A DNA stretch of 17,028 nt from Planctomycetaceae bacterium UBA4732 (GCA_002404095.1 DHJA01000268.1:19539-36566), one strand, 5' to 3'; shown: positions 1-8,331, counted from the first letter of the stretch. Translations and numbers: made by a program. Notes: generated by a model from the sequence alone, not told the origin.

Positions 1-55
1 GCTCCGCTAGCGCGTCGCGGCTAACCAAACTCCCCCCGGAGCAGAGAACAATCCG

Positions 56-670
56 ATGAAGTTCGACTTACACATGCACACGACGCGGCACTCGCCGGAC
101 AGCCGCATGGACCCCGTCGCGCTATGCCGACGAGCGGGCGAGATCGGCCTGGATGGAGTCGTCGTCACCGAACACGACTGGCTGTGGACGGAAGCGGAAT
201 TGGACGAACTGCGGCAAGGGCATCCGCAATTGATAATCCTGGCCGGCGTCGAAGTATCGGCTTTCGAGGGTCACTTCCTGGTCTACGGTATTCGCGATCC
301 TTTCGCCGTGCCGCGCGGCATCCACGTCGCCGAACTCTGTCGGGAGGTCCACGCCCAGGGCGGCGCCGTCGTCGCGGCCCATCCCTTCCGCTGGAGACAG
401 CCCTTCGAGGAGATCGTTAAGCGCGAGAAGCCGGAGTTGGACGGCTTGGAATTGATGACCAACAATATGGACGCCGAATGTCGCCGACTCGCGGCCGGGA
501 TGCAGCGACAACACAACTTGGCGGGTCTCGGTTCCAGCGACGCGCACGATGCACACATCCTCGGCGTCTGCTATACCGAGTTTCCGGACGGCACAACGAC
601 CATGACGGATCTGGTATCGGCCATTCGCGGCCGGCGCGTCACGGCCCACGAGCGGAACGGGGCCAAGTGA
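56..670 (+). CDS. PHP-domain metal-dependent phosphoesterase
   Basis: A 204-residue cytoplasmic protein with the layout of the PHP family, whose members hydrolyse phosphoesters with a cluster of two or three metals. Visible metal ligands: HMH at residues 6-8 right after the first strand, H40-D41 in TEHD, E66 in GVEVS, H109 in AAHP, and D162/H164 in SSDAH near the end. This order matches stand-alone PHP phosphoesterases, and no polymerase or HisJ-type extension is present. The ATG is chosen because MKFDLHMH is the usual PHP start; the nearest GGAG (38-41) lies 14 bases upstream, a long spacing. It is the first gene of a + strand operon, 19 bases ahead of psuG, so a nucleotide-related substrate is plausible but unproven. 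The family call is firm; the substrate is unknown. Confidence 0.9.
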   Translation: MKFDLHMHTTRHSPDSRMDPVALCRRAGEIGLDGVVVTEHDWLWTEAELDELRQGHPQLIILAGVEVSAFEGHFLVYGIRDPFAVPRGIHVAELCREVHAQGGAVVAAHPFRWRQPFEEIVKREKPELDGLELMTNNMDAECRRLAAGMQRQHNLAGLGSSDAHDAHILGVCYTEFPDGTTTMTDLVSAIRGRRVTAHERNGAK

Positions 671-689
671 TCGACGGGGAGGCTCCTCC

Positions 690-1619
690 ATGTCAATCAC
701 GCCTTTGCTAGATGTGCGCCCTGAGCCGGCCGCTGCGTTGCGGACGGGCCGGCCGGTGGTCGCGCTCGAATCCACCCTGATTGCCCACGGCTTGCCGTGG
801 CCGTTGAACCTCGAGACGGCCCGCGGCGCCGAAGCCGTTGTGCGCAAGGAAGGGGCTGTACCCGCCACGATCGCCGTATGGCGCGGCCGGCCGACGGTCG
901 GCCTTAACGACGCGGAGTTGGAAGAGTTGGCCGCCGCGCAAAACGTGCGCAAAGCAAGCCGGCGCGACTTGGCCGCCGCCGTGGCGCAAGGGGCGACCGC
1001 CGCGACCACTGTCGCCGCCACGATGGCGCTAGCGCATCTTGCCGGCGTCCGCGTCTTCGCCACCGGCGGCATCGGCGGCGTCCATCCGCGCGGCCGACGC
1101 GGCCGGGCTGCCACCTCAGACGTTTCCGCCGACTTAACGGAATTAGCGCGTACGCCGGTCGCGGTGGTGTGCGCCGGCGCCAAGAGCATCCTCGACCTGG
1201 CCGCCACGCTGGAAGTTTTAGAGACAAACGGCGTCCCGGTTATAGGTTATGGGACGGATGACTTTCCCGCATTCTACTTACATTCCAGCGGTCTGCCGGT
1301 TTCCGCCCGCATCGATTCGCCAGCGGAGGCGGCTGCCCTGCTGAGCGCTCACTGGGCGCTGGGCGGGGCGGGCGTGGTCCTTGCGCAACCTATTAGTAAG
1401 GAGGAGTCGTTGGACGCCGCCAGTCTCGCCAAGCATTTGGCGCGAGCAAAACAGCTCGCCGAGGACGCTGACGTCCACGGCGGCGCCCGGACGCCGTTCT
1501 TGCTGGCTCGCCTGGCCGATCTGACGCAGGGAGCGACATTGCAAGCCAACCGAGCGCTAGTCCTCGCCAACGCCCGCTTGGCGTCGCGCGTCGCGGTCGC
1601 CCTCGCCGGGGGAGCGTGA
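690..1619 (+). CDS. psuG: Pseudouridine-5'-phosphate glycosidase
   Basis: This 309-residue protein matches the PsuG/IndA family, which reversibly cleaves the C-C glycosidic bond of pseudouridine 5'-phosphate to give uracil and ribose 5-phosphate. Family landmarks are all present: ALESTLIAHGLP (residues 25-36) with the glutamate E27, VRKASRRDL with the catalytic-type lysine K88, ATGGIGGVH (124-132), TSDVSADL with the metal-binding aspartate D144, CAGAKSILD with K165, and GGARTPFLL (264-272). Length is normal for the family. A strong GGGGAGG (676-682) sits 7 bases before the ATG. In many bacteria psuG is paired with a PfkB-type pseudouridine kinase (psuK); none is seen here, so the phosphorylated substrate must come from a gene elsewhere. 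Its stop is 1 base from the next start, which suggests translational coupling. Confidence 0.95.
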   Translation: MSITPLLDVRPEPAAALRTGRPVVALESTLIAHGLPWPLNLETARGAEAVVRKEGAVPATIAVWRGRPTVGLNDAELEELAAAQNVRKASRRDLAAAVAQGATAATTVAATMALAHLAGVRVFATGGIGGVHPRGRRGRAATSDVSADLTELARTPVAVVCAGAKSILDLAATLEVLETNGVPVIGYGTDDFPAFYLHSSGLPVSARIDSPAEAAALLSAHWALGGAGVVLAQPISKEESLDAASLAKHLARAKQLAEDADVHGGARTPFLLARLADLTQGATLQANRALVLANARLASRVAVALAGGA

Positions 1620-1620
1620 A

Positions 1621-2310
1621 ATGCGCACTTTAGCCATCGGCGACATCCACGGCTGTTTGACAGCCCTGACCACGCTGCTCGACTTCGTAGCGCCAGCGCC
1701 GGACGACCGCCTTATCACCCTCGGCGATTACGTCGATCGCGGTCCCGACTCGCGCGGCGTCGTTGATTTGCTGATCGCCTTGCACGCCAAGGGCCAGGTC
1801 GTCGCTCTGCGCGGCAACCACGAGGAGATGATGGTCTCCAGCCGTACCAGCGAAGCCATGCGGCGTATGTGGCTGGCGTGCGGCGGCCGCGAGACGCTTG
1901 CGTCCTACGGCGCGCCCGCGCCGGACGCGGCGAGCCTGGATGTCGTGCCGTCTGCCCACTGGCGTTTCCTAGAAGAAACCTGCGGGGACTGGTTCGAGAC
2001 CGAGAAACACTTTTTCGTCCACGCCAGCGCCTATCCGGACGTGCCGTTTGACGAGCAACCCGGTTTCATGCTGCGATGGGAGGGCCTATCCGAGCCGGTA
2101 GGTCACTTCTCAGGCAAGGTAATGATTTGCGGCCATACTCGTCAACTGGACCGCCTACCGCGCAACCTCGGCTCGACCGTTTGCATCGACACCGGCGCGT
2201 ATGACAGTGAAGGCTGGCTCACCTGTCTCGACGTGGACGCCGGCCGGTACTGGCAAGCCGACCAGCACGGCCGTTGTCGTCAAGGCGTCCTGACCGAAGC
2301 GGACCAATAA
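1621..2310 (+). CDS. PPP-family calcineurin-like metallophosphatase
   Basis: A 229-residue cytoplasmic phosphatase of the PPP superfamily. The dimetal-site motifs appear in order: GDIHG (7-11), GDYVDRG (35-41), RGNHEE (64-69), a histidine in FFVHA (H134) and CGHTR (170-174). Length and spacing fit the bacterial group containing lambda/PrpA-like Ser/Thr phosphatases and ApaH-like dinucleotide hydrolases; sequence alone does not separate these. It starts 1 base after psuG, with GGGGGAG just upstream inside the end of psuG, so it is almost certainly the third gene of the operon. Being in one operon with a PHP protein and psuG suggests nucleotide or phosphate-ester housekeeping, but a role as protein phosphatase opposing Hanks kinases such as the one at 3731-7216 is equally possible. 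Confidence 0.88.
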   Translation: MRTLAIGDIHGCLTALTTLLDFVAPAPDDRLITLGDYVDRGPDSRGVVDLLIALHAKGQVVALRGNHEEMMVSSRTSEAMRRMWLACGGRETLASYGAPAPDAASLDVVPSAHWRFLEETCGDWFETEKHFFVHASAYPDVPFDEQPGFMLRWEGLSEPVGHFSGKVMICGHTRQLDRLPRNLGSTVCIDTGAYDSEGWLTCLDVDAGRYWQADQHGRCRQGVLTEADQ

Positions 2311-2375
2311 CCCTTCGAGGTCAGGTTGTAGCGATTCTTATTATTCCCATCTTGCGGAATCTTCCCAAATTGCCT

Positions 2376-2404
2376 TTGACGGCCCCCGCTCCGGTCTTTA
2401 TCGT
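2376..2404 (+). promoter_or_regulatory. Possible sigma-70 type promoter for the TIGR03000 gene
   Basis: TTGACG at 2376-2381 and TATCGT at 2399-2404 are separated by 17 bases and lie in the 199-base gap upstream of the Cys-rich gene. The -35 matches the consensus at five of six positions and the -10 at four of six. The match is only moderate and planctomycete promoters are poorly defined, so this is a candidate only. Confidence 0.3.
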
Positions 2405-2417
2405 CAATAGGGGATCT

Positions 2418-2434
2418 GTTCAGTTTGCCTGAAC
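2418..2434. promoter_or_regulatory. Small inverted repeat, possible operator
   Basis: GTTCAG (2418-2423) and CTGAAC (2429-2434) form a perfect 6-base inverted repeat around TTTGC. It lies just downstream of the promoter candidate and about 75 bases before the start of the TIGR03000 gene. It could be a regulator site or an mRNA leader hairpin; a chance occurrence cannot be excluded. Confidence 0.3.
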
Positions 2435-2509
2435 GGAACATTTTGACGAAGGCGCCCAGATTGACAGCGCGATCTGGACGCTCCATCACACGAGCGGAGG
2501 TATCAACGA

Positions 2510-3442
2510 ATGTACAGCGTCGTTTTGGCGGCCATGTTGACGGCGGGGCCGGCTGCCGCGCCGGCGTGGGGACACGGTTACGGATGTTGCGGCGGATGCT
2601 GCGGCGGCGGTTACAACGCCTTTAGCTGTTGCGGCGGTTGCTGCGGCGGCTGCGGCGGCGGCTATTCTTACGGTTGCTGCGGCGGTAATTCTTACGGCTG
2701 CTGCGGTGGATACTCAAGCTGCTTCGGCTGCTGCGGGTATTCGAGCTATTCCAGCTACTATGGCTGTTGCGGCGGCTCGTACCCTAGCTACTCCAGCTGT
2801 TGGGGTAGCTGCGGCGGCGGTTGGCAACCCGTCTACTCCTACGGCTGCTGCGGCGGCGGTTGTGGCGGCGCGGTCGTGGCTCCCGCGCCGACGGCCCCGG
2901 TGATGCCGAAACTGGCAGAGCCGAAGAAGGAAGCATCCGCCGCGTCGCCGGCCACCGTCGTGGTCATGGCGCCGCTAGACGTTCACATCACGGTCAACGG
3001 CAAGCCGGCCGAGCGCACGAAGGCCGAGCAGGTCTTCACCACGCCGGAACTGGAGCCGGGGAGGACGTATTCCTACAAGTTCCAGGCGGAGGCGATCCGC
3101 GACGGCAAGGCCGTAACGCGCACGCGGAAAGTGATCGTGAAGGCGGGCCAGGAATCGAAGGCGGACTTCAGCGATCTGACCCAGGCCGACGGCCCGGCTC
3201 ACGTCACCATCGCGGCGCCGACCGACGCGCACGTGACGGTGGACGGCGTGGAGATTCCGGCGACGGCGCGGGCTTTCAACACGCCGACGTTGGAGGCGGG
3301 GCGGAAGTACTACTACACGGTGAAGATGGCGCTGACGCGCGACGGCCATGCCGTCAACGACAGCAAGCACGTCGTATTGGAATCCGGCAAGGACGTGAAG
3401 GTGAAGTTTACGGAACCGGCCGTGGCGACGGCGGGGAAGTAA
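2510..3442 (+). CDS. Secreted Cys/Gly-rich protein with two TIGR03000 domains
   Basis: A 310-residue exported protein. Residues 1-20 form a short hydrophobic signal sequence. Residues 21-120 are a low-complexity stretch of Gly, Cys, Tyr and Ser containing nine CC pairs, mostly as CCGG, and 23 cysteines in all. A Pro/Ala linker follows (121-148). Two tandem copies of the planctomycete TIGR03000 domain then run at about 149-222 and 230-301; both share the pattern V.APxDxHxTVxG, an F.TPxLExGRxYxY core and a closing basic beta strand. TIGR03000 proteins have no established biochemical function; the Cys-rich part looks structural or metal-binding, perhaps disulfide cross-linked in the envelope. 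GGAGG (2496-2500) lies 9 bases before the ATG. It seems to be a single-gene unit with a hairpin after its stop. Confidence 0.88.
   Translation: MYSVVLAAMLTAGPAAAPAWGHGYGCCGGCCGGGYNAFSCCGGCCGGCGGGYSYGCCGGNSYGCCGGYSSCFGCCGYSSYSSYYGCCGGSYPSYSSCWGSCGGGWQPVYSYGCCGGGCGGAVVAPAPTAPVMPKLAEPKKEASAASPATVVVMAPLDVHITVNGKPAERTKAEQVFTTPELEPGRTYSYKFQAEAIRDGKAVTRTRKVIVKAGQESKADFSDLTQADGPAHVTIAAPTDAHVTVDGVEIPATARAFNTPTLEAGRKYYYTVKMALTRDGHAVNDSKHVVLESGKDVKVKFTEPAVATAGK
2582..2866 (+). repeat. In-gene CCGG-coding minisatellite-like repeat
   Basis: Imperfect short repeats built on TGYTGCGGCGG recur through this stretch and encode the CCGG/YGCCGG units of the TIGR03000 protein. Interruptions coding for Tyr/Ser-rich patches (about 2725-2810) break the array. 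Such a repeat is likely to vary in length by slippage. Confidence 0.6.
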
Positions 3443-3458
3443 GGGAATAGTGGAAAAT

Positions 3459-3496
3459 GGGCCTCTCGTTCGGCGACATTGACGGACGAGAGGCCC
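3459..3496 (+). terminator. Hairpin after the TIGR03000 gene, probable terminator
   Basis: GGGCCTCTCGT (3459-3469) pairs perfectly with ACGAGAGGCCC (3486-3496). The stem can extend three pairs inward, one of them a wobble. It begins 17 bases after the stop codon. No T-run follows, which is common in GC-rich genomes, so termination is inferred from stem strength and position. Confidence 0.5.
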
Positions 3497-3581
3497 GAGC
3501 CAGCGGACGCCAAGGGAACGACCGCGGCGATGCGACTTGCGCGACGGTATCTACACACATCCGGATAGCGGTACACTTAAC

Positions 3582-3712
3582 CTCGTTCCCAAACTCCGTT
3601 TGGGAACGCGCTCCGGGAAACTCTGTTTCCCGTCTGGGAGCATGCGAGGACAGCATCCCGACGCGAAACAGAGCTTCGCGGGCGGCGTTCCCAAACGGAG
3701 TTTGGGAACGAG
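3582..3712. repeat. BIME/REP-like mosaic of nested palindromes
   Basis: A 28-base sequence at 3582-3609 recurs as its exact reverse complement at 3685-3712. Each copy is itself a hairpin with an 11-base stem (CGTTCCCAAAC and its complement) and a 3-base loop. Between them lie two further hairpins: 3614-3632 (8-base stem, TCT loop) and 3662-3680 (6-base stem). The inner pair are inverted, diverged relatives of each other, and one stem G-C pair has been swapped to C-G. It sits between convergent genes, the classic place for REP/BIME elements. No transposase is nearby. Confidence 0.7.
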
Positions 3713-3730
3713 AGAAATATCCCGCCGGTG

Positions 3731-6700
3731 TCACCAATCCAAACCCATGTCGGCGAGCCTGCGGCGCAGGTTCCCCAGTCGCAGAAGGTGAACCGCCCCC
3801 TGCTTCTCGCTGCTGCAAGCCAGGAATGCCGCATCCGAGGTGAATGCCAGGTGTTTGATCTCGCCAACCCGGAGCGGTTGCCATCGGAACAATTCTTCCC
3901 TCTGCTGAACGTCCCACAACTCGACGAAGCCCTCCCCGTAGGCGACGGCGAGCAACCGGCTATCCGGGCTGAACATCGCTGCGGAAGCCGAGCCGGACAA
4001 ACGCATGTCCCAGTGAAGTCGGCGGTTGGGGACGTCCCAAACGCGCAGCCGGCTCTGTGTCACGTCCATGCTCAGGTCATCGTTCGAGGGAATGTGAAAA
4101 TGGCACAGCCACTTGCCATCGGGACTCAAGCCCGACATCCTCGGCATCAGAGGGGGCGGTCCCAGGTCCGGGGAACTCAGTTCCCCCAGGCGGTTACCGG
4201 ACGCCACGTCCCATATCGAGATGAGGTTGTGCGAGAACGACCCGAGCGAGCCGGAGCAGCCCAGCAGCAAGCGTCCGTCGGCACTAAGGATTGTCGGAAT
4301 GCTGGGCCCAAGGAGTGCCTGAGTGCCGGCCCCAAGGTTTGGGTTCTGGTCGAGCGTGGTAATGAACCCCGGCCCGACTTCCTGGCCCGAGACGACGTCC
4401 CGAACGCTCAGGCGCACCTGCTTGTCCTTAAGCGTCTGCTCCACGACCAGCAAGCGGTCGTCGGCGGGGAAGGCCGCCTTGGAAACCCCCCGCCGCCAAA
4501 TGGCGGGGGCCGCCAGAGAGTAGGTTTTCTCACGCCAGTCGGGCAGATCCCACACCACCGCCTGGCCCTTACCAAGCAGAGCCAGCCTCTGACCATCCGA
4601 TTGAAAGAGCAGGGCGTCCGGCTTGAGGTCGGCCGAGACGGCGACTTTGGGGCGGACCTGTCCAGACTCGCACTCGACCAATACGACCTCGGGCTTAGCT
4701 CCCCCGCGCAAGACCGCCAGCGAGCGACTCTCCGGACGGAATGCCAGATCGATGGCGCTCTCCTTTCCCGACGCCAGGACCGATGAGAGGGACGCCCCGG
4801 ACGGCTCCCAGGTGGTGAAGGAAACGGCAGTGAAGTCGGCGGAGAGCAGGCGGTCGTCGGCCGGCCAGCGCAACATGCCGAATCCGCCCGGCTGGAGGGC
4901 CTCCAGGCGCAGCGCCTCGCCACCGGCGGCGATGTCGTAGATGTGGATCGTCCCTTCCTTGTCGCCGCCGGCCAACCGCTTGCCGTCGGGAGAAAAGGCC
5001 ATCCGCAGCGTCGCGACGTCAAAATCCCCGTCCCAGCGCCCCTGTTCGGCCTGCTGATCCGTGTCCCAGAACACGATCGCGGCTTTGCCTGCCGCATTCA
5101 TGCAGGCCACGGCCAGGAGGGAGGACGCCGAAGCCCACGCGAGCCGTTCCCTCCTGGGAAAGTTCGGCCCACTGGCTGGGCGGACGAGCGGCAGGGGCAG
5201 TTCGATGACCTTAGGCTCGCCGCGCGCCGTCACGTCCGCCAGAGCTATCTTGTTGCCGCCGGCCGGATAAGCCAGCGCCCGGCCGTCCCCCCGGAAACTG
5301 AGGCCGCCCACGGGTGCGTCCACTCGGGCCAGGTGTCGCGACGCGGTGGGGTCGCGCAGATCCCAAAGGAATACGTCGCTTTTCTTCCCATCGCCTTGCG
5401 CGGCGGCGAGGTACCGGCCGTCCGGGCTGAATACCAACTCGTTGTTCATCGCGGCGAGCGGAGGGGCCATGCTCTGGAGTGCCGGTAGGGTGGCGCGCGG
5501 CGTTCCCCCCGGCAGGTCGCGCAATTGAACCTCCCGATGACCCAGTTCCGCAAGGGCCAGGAAAGTGCCATCCGGGCTTAGCGCCACCGTCACGACACTA
5601 GCATTGGGGATGAGTAACTCGCCCAGCTGCCGGCCGTCGCTCAGATCGAAGAGGCGAAATCCCGCCACCGGAATTGCGGGCGTCACCCCAGACTTTTCCG
5701 GGAGGCGCACGAACCCGGCCAGGGCGCGCCGGCCGTCAGCGCTGACCTCGCGGTACATCCCGACGGTGCCCGCGATGGTGATGGGCGGCGCCGGACGGGC
5801 GTCTTCCAGCAGCAGGGCCGCGGCCGCTTCGCGCCGCAGTTCCCCCTGCGTGGGCAGCTGCGACGACGGCCCCGGTTTATCCGCCTCCGCAATGGGTGGG
5901 TGGTCCTCGCGATGGGGACGGGCGCGGAGCTTTTCCGCCTGGCCCACCGACTCCAGCGCCTGCCAGCGCCAGCCCGGTTGGCGAGACAGCCGGAGCGAGT
6001 GGGCCTGTTCGTACAGGCTGCGGGTCAGCGCGTCCTGACCCTGCTCCCGCGCCGCGTCGGCCTGGTCGCGCTGCGTTTCCGCTTGCCCGCGCAGGTCGGC
6101 CTCGGTCGCGCTGCGGGAATCCGCTTCTCGGCGCGCCCTGTCCAGCAATAGCACGAAGCCTAGGGCCGCCGCCGCGATGACCGCCAGCAGCGCCGCCGCC
6201 GCCGGCCGTCGCCTTACCCATTTACCCACACGCTCCGCCGCCCCAACCGGCCGGGCCGCGATCGGCTCGCCGTTCAGGAAACGGCGCAGGTCGTTCGCCA
6301 ACTCTTCCGCGCCGGCATAGCGCTTGTACGGCTCCTTCTGCAAGCACTTCAGGCAGATCGTTTCAACGTCCCTCGGCGTGCGCGGCGCCAATCGTGTCGG
6401 CGGCACCGGGTCGTCGGCGACCACCTGCCTCAGCGTGTCCATCGCCGTGGCCGCCTTGAACGGCGGCCGGCCCGTCAGGCATTCGTATAGGATCGCGCCC
6501 AGCGCGTACACGTCCGCCGCCGGGCCGACCTCCTTCTTGCCTCCCGCCTGCTCCGGGGCCATGTAGCTGGGCGTACCCATAATGGCGCCGGACTGCGTTA
6601 GCCCGCTGCCGCCTTCCACTTTCTTCGCCAGACCGAAGTCGGTGATCTTGGGCGCACCGCCCTTCGTCAGCAGGACGTTCGCCGGCTTCAGGTCGCGGTG

Positions 6701-7216
6701 AACGATCCCCTGCTGATGCGCGTAGTGTATCCCGCGAGCCAGCAGCTCCACCAGCTTCGCCGATTCGTGTGGAGGCAGTGGTGTGCCGTCGAGCTTCTGG
6801 GCCAAGCTGCACCCCTCCACGAACTCCATCGAGAAGTAGGGATGGCCTTCGTGTTCGCCGACCTCGAAGATCTGCACGATGTGGGGATGCTGTAAGCGGG
6901 CCAAGGCCTCGGCCTCGTCGCGGAAACGCGACAACTGGCTGGCGCCGGCGTGGTCTCCCGCCAGGATCATCTTGAGCGCGATCAGACGGTTGAGGCTGAG
7001 TTGCCGGGCCTTGTAGACGACGCCCATACCGCCGCGGCCGATCTCGTCTAACAACTCGTAATCGCCGATGTGGCGAACTTTCGTTGTCACGGGCGGCGCG
7101 GCCGAAAAGCTCGCGTCGGAAGCCGGTACGGGCGCCAACGTGGGAGCGTCGCCGAGACGATAGGTTGCGGTCTTGCCGTCGTCCTGAGCGGAGGATTCCT
7201 TCGGGTCGTCAGCCAT
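3731..7216 (-). CDS. Membrane-anchored Ser/Thr protein kinase with WD40 propeller
   Basis: A 1161-residue Hanks-type kinase. The kinase domain spans about residues 53-315, with the glycine loop GRGGMGVVY (60-68), lysine K82, catalytic HRDLKPAN (173-180, D175), DFG (193-195) and GTPSYMAPE (214-222), so it should be active. One membrane helix lies at about 338-358, followed by a charged coiled-coil-like stretch (360-430). The rest (about 480-1161) contains about 14 WD40-like repeats with SPDG...W/LWD signatures, enough for two seven-bladed propellers on the far side of the membrane. This kinase-TM-WD40 layout is typical of planctomycetes; the propeller probably senses or binds a partner. GAGGGGAG (7223-7230) gives a strong ribosome site for this ATG. 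The gene is monocistronic as far as visible, and its stop is 18 bases from the palindromic element. Confidence 0.95.
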   Translation of the reverse strand: MADDPKESSAQDDGKTATYRLGDAPTLAPVPASDASFSAAPPVTTKVRHIGDYELLDEIGRGGMGVVYKARQLSLNRLIALKMILAGDHAGASQLSRFRDEAEALARLQHPHIVQIFEVGEHEGHPYFSMEFVEGCSLAQKLDGTPLPPHESAKLVELLARGIHYAHQQGIVHRDLKPANVLLTKGGAPKITDFGLAKKVEGGSGLTQSGAIMGTPSYMAPEQAGGKKEVGPAADVYALGAILYECLTGRPPFKAATAMDTLRQVVADDPVPPTRLAPRTPRDVETICLKCLQKEPYKRYAGAEELANDLRRFLNGEPIAARPVGAAERVGKWVRRRPAAAALLAVIAAAALGFVLLLDRARREADSRSATEADLRGQAETQRDQADAAREQGQDALTRSLYEQAHSLRLSRQPGWRWQALESVGQAEKLRARPHREDHPPIAEADKPGPSSQLPTQGELRREAAAALLLEDARPAPPITIAGTVGMYREVSADGRRALAGFVRLPEKSGVTPAIPVAGFRLFDLSDGRQLGELLIPNASVVTVALSPDGTFLALAELGHREVQLRDLPGGTPRATLPALQSMAPPLAAMNNELVFSPDGRYLAAAQGDGKKSDVFLWDLRDPTASRHLARVDAPVGGLSFRGDGRALAYPAGGNKIALADVTARGEPKVIELPLPLVRPASGPNFPRRERLAWASASSLLAVACMNAAGKAAIVFWDTDQQAEQGRWDGDFDVATLRMAFSPDGKRLAGGDKEGTIHIYDIAAGGEALRLEALQPGGFGMLRWPADDRLLSADFTAVSFTTWEPSGASLSSVLASGKESAIDLAFRPESRSLAVLRGGAKPEVVLVECESGQVRPKVAVSADLKPDALLFQSDGQRLALLGKGQAVVWDLPDWREKTYSLAAPAIWRRGVSKAAFPADDRLLVVEQTLKDKQVRLSVRDVVSGQEVGPGFITTLDQNPNLGAGTQALLGPSIPTILSADGRLLLGCSGSLGSFSHNLISIWDVASGNRLGELSSPDLGPPPLMPRMSGLSPDGKWLCHFHIPSNDDLSMDVTQSRLRVWDVPNRRLHWDMRLSGSASAAMFSPDSRLLAVAYGEGFVELWDVQQREELFRWQPLRVGEIKHLAFTSDAAFLACSSEKQGAVHLLRLGNLRRRLADMGLDW

Positions 7217-7307
7217 CGGTCACTCCCCTCTATCCGTAGGCCGCGCCGAAACGGGGCGCGAGGACGCGAATTCCCTGGCTCGGAATCGAGCTGGTGGGAA
7301 TCGCCCT

Positions 7308-7336
7308 ATCGTATCAGGGAGAGCAGAGGGTCACAA
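7308..7336 (-). promoter_or_regulatory. Possible promoter of the WD40 kinase gene
   Basis: Read on the minus strand, TTGTGA (7331-7336) and TACGAT (7308-7313) are 17 bases apart, each matching four of six sigma-70 consensus positions. They would give a leader of about 85 bases before the kinase ATG. Moderate match, candidate only. Confidence 0.33.
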
Positions 7337-7355
7337 GAATTGAATTGGCGTCCGA

Positions 7356-7385
7356 CCCCGGGTGAATGTACTCATGAACCCGGGG
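7356..7385. terminator. Perfect 8-base hairpin between the relic and the kinase
   Basis: CCCCGGGT (7356-7363) and ACCCGGGG (7378-7385) form a perfect stem with a 14-base loop. It lies downstream of the Uma2 gene and cytochrome relic on the minus strand and upstream of the kinase promoter candidate. It could end transcription coming from Uma2 before the kinase; no T-run is present. A protein-binding site is the alternative. Confidence 0.35.
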
Positions 7386-7402
7386 TACACGGCATCGCCG
7401 CC

Positions 7403-7554
7403 TTATTTCTTGGCCGGCGCGTGATAAGCCCGCTTGTATTCCTCATCATCCGGGTCGTCGCTGACCTTCCACACCTTGCCGTCGGGCCGCAGATACATCT
7501 TGTGTTGATCTTCCAAACTCAACGGCCCCGCTCCCGCCGACCGAAAACCGAAGT
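7403..7554 (-). pseudogene. Relic of the 3' end of a multihaem cytochrome/LVIVD gene
   Basis: Read on the minus strand, this stretch aligns with 8378-8530, the 3' end of the intact cytochrome gene. The last 43 codons plus stop (7403-7534) match without gaps at about 91% of bases: nine synonymous changes and two replacements (Leu to Met, Ala to Asp). Beyond that, a 1-base indel breaks the alignment, and homology ends near 7554, 8 bases from the Uma2 stop codon. There is no start codon, no haem site and no propeller, so it cannot be a working gene. The excess of silent changes suggests that it was part of a functional paralogue until recently. Its frame differs from that of Uma2, so it is not a readthrough tail. 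Confidence 0.8.
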
Positions 7555-7562
7555 AGGGGCCG

Positions 7563-8297
7563 TTATTCGGGCGATTCGCCTCTCAATTGGCGTAATTCCG
7601 CTTGGAGTATGCGGATGCGCTCCTCTGCTTGCTGAGCGCGTTCCTCGCCGGTGGGTACGATTTCGCCGTTCTCGTCGCACCAGCGCAACCAGACGTCCTC
7701 GTACCCCTCGAACTTGCCCTGCCATAAGCGCAGGCCGAGGCCGACCTTTGCCCACGGACCCGGCTCCGTAAGTCGATAGTTCCCCCCGACCAGTTCGTAG
7801 GTGCGAAGCGCCTCCGCGGACAGGAAGCTCTTCGGATCAAACACGGCATAGTAAGGGACGCCAAGCCGGGCATAGAGACCCTTCTTGTACGACTCCTCGC
7901 CGCCGGTCCGGTCGGAGACGATTTCGATGACGACGTCGGGTTGCTTGCCCATATCCCACTGGTAGTAGGAATGGCCTTCCTTGACTTGCAGGTCCGTCGG
8001 GCACCTCACGTCCAGGCTCAACAGGCAATCGGGCACGACGGCAGGCGCCTTGCGCTGGTAGAACCAGCCAACGTTGACCAGGACAAGGAACGGCCGTCCC
8101 TCGCCGGGGCCAGACCAACTCGCATACAGCGGGTGGGCCAAGAGCCGATACAATTTTTCATAGAAGATGCAGTCCACCGGCTGGTGATCCTCTGTGACCA
8201 GGTCTTCGTAATCGAAGTCAAGTTCCGGTCCCGCCTCCGGGCTTGGAGTCTTGAACGGCGAGATGAAAGGGGGGGCGTCGCCCGGCAAGGCGCTCAT
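7563..8297 (-). CDS. Uma2-family (DUF820) PD-(D/E)XK nuclease-like protein
   Basis: A 244-residue protein of the Uma2 family, common in many copies in cyanobacteria and planctomycetes. The core shows PDCLLSLDV (89-97), PDVVIEIVS (120-128) and a lysine pair followed by LYARLGVPYYAVFDP (138-154). These supply the D, E-x-I and K of a PD-(D/E)XK nuclease fold. Residues 215-243 form a Glu/Gln/Arg-rich coiled coil, a frequent tail in this family. Uma2 proteins are often labelled endonucleases, but their cellular role is not established. A purine-rich AGAGGACAG precedes the ATG. The gene sits exactly between a cytochrome gene relic (stop 8 bases away) and the intact cytochrome gene (80 bases), which suggests that it arrived by insertion or local rearrangement. 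Confidence 0.88.
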   Translation of the reverse strand: MSALPGDAPPFISPFKTPSPEAGPELDFDYEDLVTEDHQPVDCIFYEKLYRLLAHPLYASWSGPGEGRPFLVLVNVGWFYQRKAPAVVPDCLLSLDVRCPTDLQVKEGHSYYQWDMGKQPDVVIEIVSDRTGGEESYKKGLYARLGVPYYAVFDPKSFLSAEALRTYELVGGNYRLTEPGPWAKVGLGLRLWQGKFEGYEDVWLRWCDENGEIVPTGEERAQQAEERIRILQAELRQLRGESPE

Positions 8298-8331
8298 GAT
8301 TCTGTCCTCTGGGTCGCGGGTCTATTGGTGG

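Noticed and set aside
1..24. Possible last codons of an upstream + strand gene ending at TAA 22-24
   Set aside because: Seven codons are too few to support a call, and no family signal is visible.
122..1207. Long open frame of 361 codons on the minus strand opposite the PHP and psuG genes
   Set aside because: Its translation is Arg/Ala/Pro-rich without any family motif, and it overlaps two firmly identified genes; it is a GC-rich antisense shadow.
1621..2310. Naming the PPP phosphatase apaH
   Set aside because: The protein is shorter than enteric ApaH and has motifs common to all PPP phosphatases; a specific substrate cannot be assigned.
3582..3712. Possible CRISPR array or insertion-sequence ends
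   Set aside because: There are only two outer copies, in inverted orientation, with a 75-base interior of further palindromes; no spacer regularity, transposase or target duplication is visible.
7403..7562. Extension of the Uma2 protein into the cytochrome-like tail
   Set aside because: The relic is in another frame, and Uma2 ends with its own stop after a typical coiled-coil tail.
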